NCBI RefSeq assembly: GCF_000617925.1
Contig: NZ_BAMT01000001.1
Coordinates: 124,001 to 188,000 of the forward strand
Direction of reading: 5' to 3'
Source of the DNA: Methylobacillus glycogenes JCM 2850
GTDB taxonomy: Bacteria; Pseudomonadota; Gammaproteobacteria; Burkholderiales; Methylophilaceae
DNA: 64,000 bases
Part shown: piece by piece, positions 28,668 to 38,216 of the stretch
Layout: the number at the start of each line of letters is the position of its first letter
How positions within the stretch are numbered: the stretch's first letter is position 1
Made by a program: the position numbers and the translations under genes
The notes under the pieces: model-generated
What the model saw: only the letters and a program-made list of their open reading frames with translations
Told to the model about the DNA's origin: nothing
Databases searched by the model: none

Positions 28668-30023
28668 TCATGCTGGCTGCACCTGGTATTGGCTGACGCG
28701 GGCAAGGTCGTGACGGTAGTAGCGCAGGGCGCTGGCAATGAACAGCACGGCCAGCAAGCCACTGCTGGCGGGCAGAATCAGCAGCGCCTGATCCAGGCCA
28801 TAACGGTCAGACAGCAAGCCCGCGAGGAAAGGCCCGGGCACTGAGCCCAGCAGGTGCAAGGTCATGACCGAAGCCGTACCAGACAAGGCCCGGCCCGAAG
28901 GCGGTGCCAGTTCCTGCGTCATGCTGAGTGGGCCAGATGCACTGACGGCGGCGGAGAAGCTGGCCGCGACAATCAGCAGATACTGCGTGTTGACCGCATG
29001 CGGCAGGCCGAACGCCAGCCAGTAAAGCAGTGAAGCCAGCGCAAATGCCACCACCGAGAAATAGACCTTGGCCTGGCGATAGCGGCGATTCAATGCATCC
29101 ATGATCCAGCCACCCAGCGGAATTGCCACCACGCCTATCATCAACAGACCGCTGGTCATCAGTGTGGCCTGTTGCAGTGGCAAGCCGTGGATGCGGTTGA
29201 GGTAAGTGGGCAGGAAGAAGATGATGGGCACCCACTGCAAGGTCGCCATGGCACCACTGAGGTAGGCCAGCAGCAAGGAGGGCGTGCGGCCTATATTGCC
29301 CAGGTTTTCCTTGAGCACCTGCCAATGGTTAATGCGAGGGGCATTGGCCTGGCTGAGCGGGACAATATTCTGGTAATCGCGGCAGCGGTAAAGTGCAATC
29401 GCCACCAAAATACCTGGAATGGCCAACAGCCCTAGTGCATGGCGCCAGCCATAATGCGCGGCGATATAACCACCTAGCGCAATGCCCAAGGCCATGCCTA
29501 TGGGCTGGCTGGCGGAGAACACCCCCAGCGCCAGTTGCAGCCTGCGGCGTGGAAACGCTGCGGTGATCCAGGCATAAGACGCTGGTGCATAAGCCGCTTC
29601 ACCAGCCCCCACCAACGCGCGCGAGGCAGCAAGCTGGCCAAAGCTCTGCGCCAGCGCACCACTGGCGGAAGCTAAACCCCAGAACACACCCATCAAACTG
29701 GCGGTTTTGATCCGGCTCCAGCGGTCTATGGCCAGTGACACCGGAAACGCAAACAACACCATGCCCAGCGTCAACAGCGAACTCAACAGGCCAGACTGCG
29801 CATCACTCAGGCTCCACTCTGCCTTGATATAAGGTAGCAGCCCGGCAATGATCAGGCGGTCAGCAAAATCGAACACCATCAACAGGCATAACAGGCTGAA
29901 GATACCCAGCGTGCCTGCCTTGCCAAACAAATACTGTTGTGGCGCGTGATTGAGATGCGCCGCCGCCGGGTTATGCTGGCTGGCACTGGGCTGGTGATTG
30001 CTGCTAGGGATGGCTTGGCTCAT
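28668..30023 (-). CDS. MFS transporter
   Basis: 451 residues with 12 predicted helices. The first helix pair (LGIFSLLCLLMVFDFADR), a loop-2/3 motif AIDRWSRIKTASLMGVFWG and a long N-terminal hydrophilic tail of 35 residues are visible. It resembles spinster-like and aromatic-acid-type major facilitator carriers. The ATG overlaps the stop of the flavin monooxygenase gene (ATGA), so the two are translationally coupled and probably handle one compound. Substrate unknown. Confidence 0.85.
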   Translation of the reverse strand: MSQAIPSSNHQPSASQHNPAAAHLNHAPQQYLFGKAGTLGIFSLLCLLMVFDFADRLIIAGLLPYIKAEWSLSDAQSGLLSSLLTLGMVLFAFPVSLAIDRWSRIKTASLMGVFWGLASASGALAQSFGQLAASRALVGAGEAAYAPASYAWITAAFPRRRLQLALGVFSASQPIGMALGIALGGYIAAHYGWRHALGLLAIPGILVAIALYRCRDYQNIVPLSQANAPRINHWQVLKENLGNIGRTPSLLLAYLSGAMATLQWVPIIFFLPTYLNRIHGLPLQQATLMTSGLLMIGVVAIPLGGWIMDALNRRYRQAKVYFSVVAFALASLLYWLAFGLPHAVNTQYLLIVAASFSAAVSASGPLSMTQELAPPSGRALSGTASVMTLHLLGSVPGPFLAGLLSDRYGLDQALLILPASSGLLAVLFIASALRYYRHDLARVSQYQVQPA

Positions 30024-31351
30024 GCGTACTGACTCCGTGGACGCGCCAGCTCAAGATGCTCGCGCAGGGTGTTGCCTGTGTATTCGGTGCGGAACAAGCC
30101 GCGACGTTGCAGTTCGGGGATGACCTGATCGACAAATTCATCCAGACCTTGTGGCAGGGTGGCGGGCAGGATATTGAAGCCATCGGCCGCCCCTTGGGTA
30201 AACCATAGCTCCAGTTGATCGGCAATATCGCTGGCGGTGCCAGTGATAATGCGGTGACCGCGTGCGCCAGCAACCTTTTGATAGAGCTGGCGTATGCTCA
30301 GATTGTCTTTACGCGCCAGGTCTACCAGCAACTGCTGGCGGCTTTGCCAGCCTTCGGTATCGGGGAAATCCGGCACAGGGTCATCTATGGAATAGCGGCT
30401 AAGGTCTATATTGCCGAGGAAGGCCGAGAGCAGGGCAATGCCTACCGCTGGGTCTATGAGGTTTTGCAGCGCCTGGTATTTTTCTTCGGCTTCTTCTGCC
30501 GTCCTGCCTATGATGGGCATGACTCCAGGCATGATCTTGAGGCTGTCTTCATCGCGGCCATGGGCCGCCAGCTTGTCTTTGAGGCCACGATAAAACGCCT
30601 GGGCAGCAGGCAAAAATTGCTGGGCGGTAAATACCACTTCAGCGGTGGCCGCCGCCAGGTTCTGCCCATCTTCTGATGAGCCTGCCTGCACAATCACCGG
30701 GTAACCCTGCACCGGACGCGCGGATTGTAGCGGGCCTGCTACCGAGAAAAACTCACCTTCATGGTTGAGGTAATGCAGCTTGGCTGGGTCAAAGAATTGC
30801 CCAGCGGCTTTATCAAACAGATAGGGATTGTCATCCCAGCCATCCCACAAGCCCTTGACCACATCCACGTATTCCCTGGCCTTGCGGTAACGCTCACTAT
30901 GCGGGGTTTGTTGCTGCAGGCTGAAATTACGCGCCTCGAAATCCGTGCCCGAGGTCACCAGATTCCAGCCTGCACGCCCCTGGCTTAAATGATCCAGCGA
31001 GGCAAACAGCCGGGCCAGATGATAAGGCTGCAAATAGCTGGTAGAAACCGTGCTGATCAGGCCTATCTTGCTGGTATTGAGTGCGAGCGCAGACAGCACA
31101 GTCAGCGGCTCCCAGAAATAGGTCACCGCGCCCTTGCTCAGCAGGGCCTGGTCTATATGCGGCAAGCCCAATGCATCCGCAAAGAAAATGGCGTCAAACT
31201 TGCCGCGTTCCGCAGTCTGGGCCAATTGCTGTAAATGGCTGAAGCGCGTGGCATTTTCCGGGTCTACATCCGGGTGACGCCAGGCGGCAAGGTGGTGCCC
31301 CACGCTTTGCAGGAAAGCGCCTAGCTTGATTTGTCTTTTCTGGTTGGCCAT
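30020..31351 (-). CDS. LLM-class flavin-dependent monooxygenase (NtaA/SnaA/DszA/SoxA type)
   Basis: 443 residues from ATG 31351. Bacterial-luciferase-like TIM barrel with the NtaA/DszA landmarks KLGAFLQSVGHHLAAWRHPD, KFDAIFFADALG, GRAGWNLVTSGTDFEARNF and YPVIVQAGSSEDGQNLAA. These enzymes use reduced FMN and O2 to open C-N or C-S bonds (nitrilotriacetate, dibenzothiophene sulfone, related compounds). With a TetR regulator, an MFS carrier and two TonB receptors around it, a role in scavenging an organic sulfur or nitrogen compound is the best inference; the substrate is not known. Confidence 0.85.
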   Translation of the reverse strand: MANQKRQIKLGAFLQSVGHHLAAWRHPDVDPENATRFSHLQQLAQTAERGKFDAIFFADALGLPHIDQALLSKGAVTYFWEPLTVLSALALNTSKIGLISTVSTSYLQPYHLARLFASLDHLSQGRAGWNLVTSGTDFEARNFSLQQQTPHSERYRKAREYVDVVKGLWDGWDDNPYLFDKAAGQFFDPAKLHYLNHEGEFFSVAGPLQSARPVQGYPVIVQAGSSEDGQNLAAATAEVVFTAQQFLPAAQAFYRGLKDKLAAHGRDEDSLKIMPGVMPIIGRTAEEAEEKYQALQNLIDPAVGIALLSAFLGNIDLSRYSIDDPVPDFPDTEGWQSRQQLLVDLARKDNLSIRQLYQKVAGARGHRIITGTASDIADQLELWFTQGAADGFNILPATLPQGLDEFVDQVIPELQRRGLFRTEYTGNTLREHLELARPRSQYA

Positions 31352-31411
31352 ACATTCTCTGCTACCGGCATGCAACATGCCGCTTGGTAATGGGAGCGGA
31401 TTGCTTTATAT

Positions 31412-31437
31412 TTAAGTGAACGGTAACGTTTACTTAA
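31412..31437. promoter_or_regulatory. Palindromic operator between the monooxygenase and TetR genes
   Basis: Half-sites TTAAGTGAACG and CGTTTACTTAA are inverted repeats with one mismatch, separated by GTAA. The size, symmetry and position in the 224-base divergent gap next to a tetR-type gene are what is expected of its own operator. Confidence 0.8.
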
Positions 31438-31575
31438 TTCGGCTCATGTTAGCGAGAATTTTTAGAATGGAAAATATTTATTATTAATATTGATATTCTA
31501 TTTTTATATAAATAGACCTGATGCGGGGCCGCATAATGTCCGCGCTTAAAATGTCTTAACTCAGGAACACAGCCC

Positions 31576-32211
31576 ATGAAAACCGTTAGCGGAAGACCGA
31601 CACGGCAGGCCTCGGAAATGCTGGTGCAGCATATGCTGACCAGTGCAGCGCAAAGCTTTTTGGAGAAAGGGTTTCAGGGCGCGAGCATAGAAGGCATCGC
31701 CAAGATGGCTGCAGTCTCCAAGTTGACCATCTATCGCCATTTCTCCAGCAAGAGCAGCTTGTTTCTCGCGGTCATACGCACGTATGTCGAAAGTTATGTC
31801 AGTGGGCTGAATCAAACCACCAATACTGGCAAGCCGCCGGAACAGGCTTTGACCGATATAGGCAATTACATCGCCACGCACTGGTTTCATAGTGACAATA
31901 TGAAGTTCAGCCGGATTGTGATTGCAGAAATGCATCGCATAGAAGGGCTGGCGGAATTGATAGATCAGTTGATGAATGAATCACGTGCGCCAGTAGAGCG
32001 TTATCTGGCGCAGTTGAAGGCGCAGGGCAGGGTACGTTTTGGCGATGTGCGTGCGGCAACCATACAGTTTGTGCAACTGTGTGTGCTGGGGCACTACTAT
32101 TTATTGCGCGATGAAAGCGTGATGCCGGATGCTGAAACCCGCGCCAGGCTAGTGCAATCAGGGGTGGATTTGTTCTTGCACGGCTATCTACTGCCCACCG
32201 ATGCTGGCTAG
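31576..32211 (+). CDS. TetR-family transcriptional regulator
   Basis: 211 residues. The N-terminal helix-turn-helix (FLEKGFQGASIEGIAKMAAV then SKLTIYRHFSSK) is followed by a C-terminal ligand-binding region resembling TetR_C_33/AefR-type domains. It is transcribed away from the monooxygenase-MFS-receptor genes and probably represses them through the palindrome at 31412-31437. Confidence 0.9.
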   Translation: MKTVSGRPTRQASEMLVQHMLTSAAQSFLEKGFQGASIEGIAKMAAVSKLTIYRHFSSKSSLFLAVIRTYVESYVSGLNQTTNTGKPPEQALTDIGNYIATHWFHSDNMKFSRIVIAEMHRIEGLAELIDQLMNESRAPVERYLAQLKAQGRVRFGDVRAATIQFVQLCVLGHYYLLRDESVMPDAETRARLVQSGVDLFLHGYLLPTDAG

Positions 32212-32279
32212 TGCCAGGCCGCATGTACAAATAGCTGCCTAGCTGGCGCCAGGCAGCATGGTGGTGAAGACTTCTTATG

Positions 32280-34692
32280 CTAGAAATCGTAGCGCAGGCT
32301 GGCCCCCAAGGTGCGGGGTTGCCCGGCAGAGCCGCCATAGGCATTGGTGAAAGTGCCTGTGAGGTCGTAGAAATAACGCTTGTCCAGGGCATTTCTTGCC
32401 CACAGTGACAAGTCCCAGCGGTGCTTGCCCTGTTGCATGCGCAAGCCAGTGGCGAGGTTGAGGATGCCGTAGCCCGGCATGCGCGAATACATAGAGTTGT
32501 TGATATCGGCATAAACCTCAGAGCGCACGGCATATTGCATGCTGACGTAATGCTCCACTGCGCTGGCTGGTTTCCAGTGCAACTCGGCATTGGCGCTCAT
32601 GCTCAGTTTGGGTGAGCCATTGACGCGATTGCCCTTGATGCTGCGCAAACCCTTGCCGTAGCCACTATCCAGCGTGCCACCCGGGCCATTGAATTCTTCC
32701 AGCGGCGTGGGCGCACTGCCATTGTCAAAGGTCGCATCTATATAGGCCGCACTCAAGCCCAGGTTAAGGTAGCGATTGGCCTGGGCTGCCAGGCTCAGCT
32801 CCAGACCCTGGCTGGTAATATCGCCCACATTGCTCATGATGGCGTATAGCCTGCATTGTTCAGCCTCATGCCCGTAATCGCCTGATAATCCCTGACCTTG
32901 GTCACAAACACACTGGCATTGAAACGCAGGCGTTGATCCAGCCACTGACTCTTGAAGCCCAGCTCCACGCTGCGCGCCTTTTCAGGGTCGAGGTCGAGAA
33001 TGTCATTGCCAAATACCGAGCCGGGCGAGCCACGCCTATGATGTTGTAGCCGCCGGATTTTTCGCTGCTGGAAAAACTCAAGTAAGCCAGCAGGTCGTCA
33101 TTGAAGCGATAGCTGCCGCTCAACAGCGTAGACAGGCTTTCATCCTTGCGGTGTTGCACCCCGGAGTTGTAGTTGTCGAATAGCGGCAGCAGGATGGCAG
33201 GCACGGGCGTGATGCGCTCCTGATTGACTTCTGCGGTTTTCTTTTCCAGGGTGGCGCGCAAGCCTGCGGTGATGTCCAGCTGCTCGGTGAGGTGGTAGAC
33301 CCCTTGACCAAACACGGCATAGCTATTGGTTTTGACATAGCCACTGCCCGCCAGCCTGGAGTTGTCGGGATATAAACCCGTGAGTGCAAACGCTGCCGGG
33401 CCAAGGTCGTAGCCCACTTCGCTCTGGATGTTCTGGTGCAGGTAATAAGCACCCAGCACGTAATCAAACGTTTCGCTCTGCGGCGAGGCCAGCCGGATTT
33501 CCTGTGAGTATTGAGTGTGGTCGGTCTTGAAGCCGCCCACACCACCATCCAGATCAGTCTGATCTATATCGTTGCGTGGCGAAAAGCGCCAGTTGCGCCA
33601 GGCGGTGATGGACGTCAGTTTATAACCATTGATGTCCTTGTTGAGCTCGGCGGATAGCGCATTTTGATTGGTGCGCGAACGTTGCTCGCCATCAATATTG
33701 ACGGTGTAGTCCTTGGGGTTCATGGCGCGTATGCCTGCGCCAGCGGCGATGGCCCGGTTCAGGCTGGTGGTGGCATTGGAGCCTGGCGTCCCCAGCGGCA
33801 GGTTCACCAGCGGGTTGGGCACCACAAACGGTGGAAAAGCCACCATCGCCATGCTGGTAGGGTTCCATGGGCCGTAGCGATAGGGCACCAGTACGCCGCT
33901 GCCAGAGTCTTCGTTATGGTGTTCTGCGATCAGGCGCACGCTCATGCTGGGGTCGGGCTTAAGCAGCAGTTGCGCACGCACGCCCTGGCGCTTTATGTCA
34001 TTGACGTAATCACCGTTATGCAGATTCTTCACCCAACCATCTTCGCGCGTGTCGTAGGCAGAAATACGCAGGGCGGCAACCTCGTTGATGGCTTGGTTGA
34101 ACATGGCCTTGAACTGGCGATAATCGCGCGCGCCCATGGAAACCTCCACGCTATTTTCAGCGCGGAACACCGGGGCTTTGGTGCTGATATTGAGCACGCC
34201 TGCGGTGGTGTTCTTGCCGAATAAAGTGCCTTGCGGGCCACGGTAAAGGTCTAGCTGTTCTATATCCAGCAGGTCAAAGAAGGCCATGCCTGGGCGGCCC
34301 AGGTAAACATTGTCCAGATAGATGCCAGCGCTGGTTTCCAGGCCTTCATTGGCCGGGTTGTAGCCTATGCCGCGTATCGCAATCCCGGTCTGGCGTGGGT
34401 TGATATATTGCATGCTGAGGCCGGGCAGCAGGGGGGCAATATCCTGTAGCTGGGTCAGGCGCAGTGGCTCCAGTTGCTTGCCTTGCAATACCTCTACGCT
34501 GGCGGGCACTTCCTGGGATTTTTCCGTGCGTCTGCGCGCAGTGACGGTGGTGGTTTCCAGCTGTTGTTCAATGTCAGATTCCTGGGTGGATTCTGTTGCG
34601 ACTTGAGGCGTGGTGGTGGCAATGGGTGCTGCATGGCTGCCATGACTGAGCGCGCACAGCGCCAGGCCATAGCCAAGATTGAGATACTTCAA
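32280..34692 (-). CDS. TonB-dependent receptor, copy 2 (two apparent frameshifts)
   Basis: About 804 residues. A TTG at 34692 behind GGGGAG gives a good signal peptide (LKYLNLGYGLALCALSHGSH); an ATG 78 bases upstream is in frame but lacks a ribosome site. TonB-box/plug start TTTVTARRRTEKSQE, plug motif YRGPQGTLFGKNTTAGVLN, barrel end LGASLRYDF. One missing base near 33023 and another near 32846 break the frame. Strongly similar along its whole length to the receptor at 26.2-28.6 kb, so they are paralogues. Convergent with the TetR gene. Confidence 0.85.
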
Positions 34693-34818
34693 GTGTGACT
34701 CCCCTGCTTGAGGGTGGGTGGTCCCATCCCTCTTGATGACTGATACCTTGATTATTGTTTTTGCGCGCATTTTACATGGGCTTTCAATCCGACATCTAGC
34801 GCGGCAGCAAATTTCGGC

Positions 34819-34846
34819 CTTGAAATCACAGTGGCTAACCCCATAT
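34819..34846 (+). promoter_or_regulatory. Heat-shock (sigma-32) promoter of htpG
   Basis: CTTGAAA (34819-34825), a 13-base spacer and CCCCATAT (34839-34846) match the RpoH consensus exactly. It lies 42 bases before the htpG start. Confidence 0.9.
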
Positions 34847-34887
34847 GCGCAGCAATGTTGTTCAAACCATCATGGGAGTAGTCAGTT

Positions 34888-36792
34888 ATGTCCACTGAGG
34901 ATTTACAAAAAGAAGCCACGCAGCAAAAACAAACCTTGGGCTTCCAGGCCGAGGTCAAGCAGTTGCTGCAGTTGATGATCCACTCGCTATACAGCAACAA
35001 TGAAATCGTCCTGCGTGAACTGATTTCCAATGCCAGCGATGCGGCCGACAAACTGCGCTTTGAAGCGCTGGCCAATAACAGCCTGTATGAAGATGATAGC
35101 GAGCTGAAAATCCGCGTCAGCTTTGACAGGGAAGCGCGTACCCTGACCATTGCCGATAACGGCATAGGCATGAGCCGCGATGAAGTGATCAACAATATAG
35201 GCACCATTGCCAAATCTGGCACCAAGGAATTCTTCCAGTCGCTGACGGGTGATCAGGCCAAGGATGCCAATCTGATTGGTCAGTTTGGTGTGGGCTTCTA
35301 TTCTGCGTTTATTCTGGCTGACAAGGTGACATTGACCACGCGTAGGGCTGGCAGCACTGAGGCTGTGCGCTGGGAATCCGCAGGCGAGGGTGATTACACC
35401 CTGGAAGCCGCTGACAAGGCGGGCCGTGGTACCGAAATCGTGCTGCACCTGCGTGAGGGTGAAGACGAGTTCCTCAATGACTGGAAGCTCAAGTCGATTA
35501 TCCGCAAGTACTCTGACCATATCACCCTGCCTATCTATATGAAAAAGTCAGAGTGGCAGGATGGCGAGCAAATCCCTACCGAGGAAGAAGAAACCGTCAA
35601 CAAGGCTTCTGCCTTGTGGGCACGCAGCAAGAGCGAGATTACGGAAGAAGATTATCAGGAGTTCTACAAGCATGTTTCCCATGACTTCGAGAACCCGCTG
35701 ACCTGGAGCCACAACCGCGTTGAAGGCAAGCAGGAATACATTTCCTTGCTGTATATCCCGACTAAGGCGCCGTTTGATCTCTATGAGCGTGACCGCCAGC
35801 ATGGCATCAAGCTCTATGTAAAACGCGTATTCATCATGGATGACGCGGATCAGTTGATGCCGCAATACCTGCGCTTTGTGCATGGCGTGATTGATAGTGC
35901 AGACTTGCCGCTGAATGTTTCGCGTGAAATTCTGCAACACTCCAAGGATATAGACGCCATCAAGGCTGGCTCGGTAAAGAAAGTGCTGGGCATGCTGGAA
36001 GACCTGGCTGAAAAGCAGCCTGAGCAATACAGCGCCTTCTGGAGCGAGTTTGGCCGCGTGCTGAAAGAAGGCCCGGGCGAAGATTTTGCCAACAAGGAAA
36101 AAATTGCCAGCCTGCTGCGCTTTGCCAGCACCCATGCCGACAGTGACGCCCAAGTGGTGTCGTTCAAGGATTACATCAGCCGCATGAAAGAAGGCCAGGA
36201 AGCCATCTACTTCATTACTGCGGACAGCTTTGCCGCCGCGCAGCACAGCCCACATCTGGAAATCTTCCGCAAGAAGGGCATCGAAGTACTGTTGCTGTCC
36301 GACCGTGTGGATGAATGGCTGTTGGGCAGCCTGACCGAGTTTGACGGCAAGAAACTGCAATCGGTAGCCAAGGGTGACCTGGACCTGGGCAAGCTGGAAG
36401 ATGAGGCCGAGAAAGAGCAACAGAAAAAGACCGAGGATAATTACAAATCCCTGGTGGAGAAGTTGCAGGCCACATTGGGTGATAGCGTCAAGGAAGTGCG
36501 CGTGACGCACCGTTTGACCGACTCTCCCGCATGCTTGGTCACTGGTGCCAATGATATGTCTGGTAACCTCGAGCGCCTGCTCAAGGCTGCAGGGCAGAAA
36601 ACCTCAGGCAGCAAGCCTATACTTGAAATCAACCCAGATCACGGTATTGTGCAGCGTTTGGCAGTGGTGAATGATGATGGCAAGTTTGCCGATTGGGCGC
36701 ATTTGCTGTTTGATCAGGCCTTGCTGGCGGAAGGTGGGCAACTGGAAGACCCAGCCGCCTTTGTGCGCCGCATCAATGCCATGCTGGCCTAA
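34888..36792 (+). CDS. htpG: Molecular chaperone HtpG (Hsp90)
   Basis: 634 residues. The N-terminal ATPase domain shows [38 protein letters not shown] and [12 protein letters not shown]; the middle domain includes [11 protein letters not shown]; the C-terminal dimerisation domain ends in the window intact. Cytosolic ATP-dependent chaperone. Single-gene unit with its own heat-shock promoter and terminator. Confidence 0.97.
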   Translation: MSTEDLQKEATQQKQTLGFQAEVKQLLQLMIHSLYSNNEIVLRELISNASDAADKLRFEALANNSLYEDDSELKIRVSFDREARTLTIADNGIGMSRDEVINNIGTIAKSGTKEFFQSLTGDQAKDANLIGQFGVGFYSAFILADKVTLTTRRAGSTEAVRWESAGEGDYTLEAADKAGRGTEIVLHLREGEDEFLNDWKLKSIIRKYSDHITLPIYMKKSEWQDGEQIPTEEEETVNKASALWARSKSEITEEDYQEFYKHVSHDFENPLTWSHNRVEGKQEYISLLYIPTKAPFDLYERDRQHGIKLYVKRVFIMDDADQLMPQYLRFVHGVIDSADLPLNVSREILQHSKDIDAIKAGSVKKVLGMLEDLAEKQPEQYSAFWSEFGRVLKEGPGEDFANKEKIASLLRFASTHADSDAQVVSFKDYISRMKEGQEAIYFITADSFAAAQHSPHLEIFRKKGIEVLLLSDRVDEWLLGSLTEFDGKKLQSVAKGDLDLGKLEDEAEKEQQKKTEDNYKSLVEKLQATLGDSVKEVRVTHRLTDSPACLVTGANDMSGNLERLLKAAGQKTSGSKPILEINPDHGIVQRLAVVNDDGKFADWAHLLFDQALLAEGGQLEDPAAFVRRINAMLA

Positions 36793-36848
36793 ACTCATGC
36801 TGGTTTAAACTTGGCCCCAGCAAACAAGCTGTTTAGAGCATGAAAGAC

Positions 36849-36884
36849 AAAAACCAGTCCCGCGCTTGGTGGGGCTGGTTTTTT
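36849..36884 (+). terminator. Terminator after htpG
   Basis: A stem of about 13 pairs (AAACCAGTCCC with GGGGCTGGTTT, loop of 9) followed by a T-run. A TATAAT promoter box for the next gene begins only 5 bases later. Confidence 0.85.
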
Positions 36885-36894
36885 ATTGTATAAT
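36866..36894 (+). promoter_or_regulatory. Sigma-70 promoter of rpsD
   Basis: TTGGTG (36866-36871), a 17-base spacer and TATAAT (36889-36894). It leaves a 5' leader of about 170 bases before rpsD, which holds two short hairpins (CCATGA/TCATGG near 36962-36976 and GATAGC/GCTATC at 36979-36996). Confidence 0.6.
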
Positions 36895-37072
36895 CCGCGG
36901 CTTCGTCTGCAGCCAGGTATGTTTTGCGCTGTTGCAAGCGGAGAAAGTAGTGTGCAGGTATGCCATGAGATTCATGGTGATAGCGTTCAAGCTATCCATC
37001 CTAATGTGGTTCAGGATGCAGGAAAATTCTGTCAGGTCAGCCTGATCAATCCAATTAAAGGAGTTTTAAAGT

Positions 37073-37690
37073 ATGTCTAGATTTACCGGCCCACGTCTTA
37101 AAGTAATGCGCGCACTTGGTATTGATCTGCCTGGCTTGTCCCGCAAGACCATTGAGGCACGTCCTACGCCTCCAGGTCAGCACGGTGCCAAGGCAACTCG
37201 TCGCAAGAAGTCTGACTTCGGCGTCAAGCTGCAAGAAAAGCAAAAGCTGCGTTTCAACTACGGCCTGTCCGAAAAGCAATTGCGTCGCCTGGTGGTTGAT
37301 GCACGTAAGGGCAAGTCCCCTACTGGCGAAACCCTGCTGCAACTGCTGGAACGTCGTCTTGATAACGTGGTATTCCGCGCTGGTTTCGCGCCTACCATTG
37401 CCGCTGCGCGTCAGCTGGTTTCCCACCGTCACGTATTGTTGAACGGCAAGTCCGTTAACATTCCTTCCATCCGCCTGCGCGTGGGTGACGAGATCTCCCT
37501 GAAGGGTAGCAGCACCAAGTTGCCTATCGTGGTTGAAACTTTGGCTAACATGCCTCTGATTCGTCCTGAGTGGCTGTCCTGGGCTGAACAAGGTCAACAA
37601 GCTAAGGTAGCTCACCTGCCAGCAGCTGAAGACGTACCATTCCCAGTTGATGTACAGCAAGTGGTTGAATACTACGCCAACCGTCTGTAA
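37073..37690 (+). CDS. rpsD: Ribosomal protein S4, stand-alone and divergent
   Basis: 205 residues with AAGGAG upstream. N-terminal S4 region SRFTGPRLKVMRALGID and the S4 RNA-binding domain RRLDNVVFRAGFAPTIAAAR with QLVSHRHVLLNGK are clear. S4 is a primary binder of 16S rRNA and normally lies in the rpsM-rpsK-rpsD-rpoA-rplQ operon; here it stands alone. The text PTPPGQHGAKATRRKKSDFG and the absence of any cysteine resemble the Bacteroidetes-type S4 more than the usual proteobacterial one, so this may be an acquired or specialised second S4. Confidence 0.92.
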   Translation: MSRFTGPRLKVMRALGIDLPGLSRKTIEARPTPPGQHGAKATRRKKSDFGVKLQEKQKLRFNYGLSEKQLRRLVVDARKGKSPTGETLLQLLERRLDNVVFRAGFAPTIAAARQLVSHRHVLLNGKSVNIPSIRLRVGDEISLKGSSTKLPIVVETLANMPLIRPEWLSWAEQGQQAKVAHLPAAEDVPFPVDVQQVVEYYANRL

Positions 37691-37712
37691 TCCTGGTTGC
37701 AAGAGTAATAGC

Positions 37713-37736
37713 AAAGGCCGCGCAAGCGGCCTTTTT
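37713..37736 (+). terminator. Terminator after rpsD
   Basis: Stem AAAGGCCGC / GCGGCCTTT with loop GCAA followed by Ts, 23 bases past the stop. Confidence 0.9.
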
Positions 37737-37851
37737 CTTGTCTGGCGTTAGTGCATTTTATGCCCGGCAAGTGATAGCCAGTGCGCTGCTGCGCAACAGA
37801 GTAGCGGACGCAAATGACAAAATTAATAAGAATCACGATTAATTAGCTGCT

Positions 37852-37900
37852 AGAATGATTGTTATTCTTGACTGAATACATGAGAATGGTTATCATTTTT
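37852..37900 (+). promoter_or_regulatory. Two Fur-like dyads upstream of the tonB operon
   Basis: AGAAT-N7-ATTCT (37852-37868) and GAGAATGGTTATCATTTTT (37882-37900); the second agrees with the 19-base Fur consensus at about 14 positions. They lie 75-125 bases before the first gene of the tonB-exbB-exbD unit, as expected for iron repression. Confidence 0.65.
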
Positions 37901-37976
37901 CGCTCACGTGCAGGGCTAGCCTTGTGCCCACATGGCTGACATCGCCAGATGCAGCATTGGTAACAGCGAGATAACG

Positions 37977-38216
37977 ATGAAGACAGTGAATAATTGTAGG
38001 CGTGTAGTGCTTGCTGGTAATGATGGATGCAAGGTCTTGTATTGTGAGGAGTGCCAAGTGGCAGAAGTGGAAGTCGGAGCACTCAGTCTCAGGCTAGAAG
38101 CCCAGGCGTTTAATTCCCTGGCGGAGTTGCTGCAGGAAGCAGCGGCCCGCCTAGCAGTATTCAGTGCTGCAAAATCCCAGAGTCAATTCACAACAAGCAT
38201 CAAAAATGTCCATTGA
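37977..38216 (+). CDS. Small CxxC protein preceding tonB
   Basis: 79 residues from ATG 37977; an upstream ATG at 37932 is in frame but less likely. KVLYCEECQVAEVEVGALS carries a CxxC pair that could bind metal or be redox-active, followed by an amphipathic helix (SLAELLQEAAARL). No signal peptide or membrane segment. Similar small proteins occur at this position in betaproteobacterial tonB operons, but I know of no function. It overlaps tonB by 11 bases and shares the Fur-like promoter region. Confidence 0.65.
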   Translation: MKTVNNCRRVVLAGNDGCKVLYCEECQVAEVEVGALSLRLEAQAFNSLAELLQEAAARLAVFSAAKSQSQFTTSIKNVH

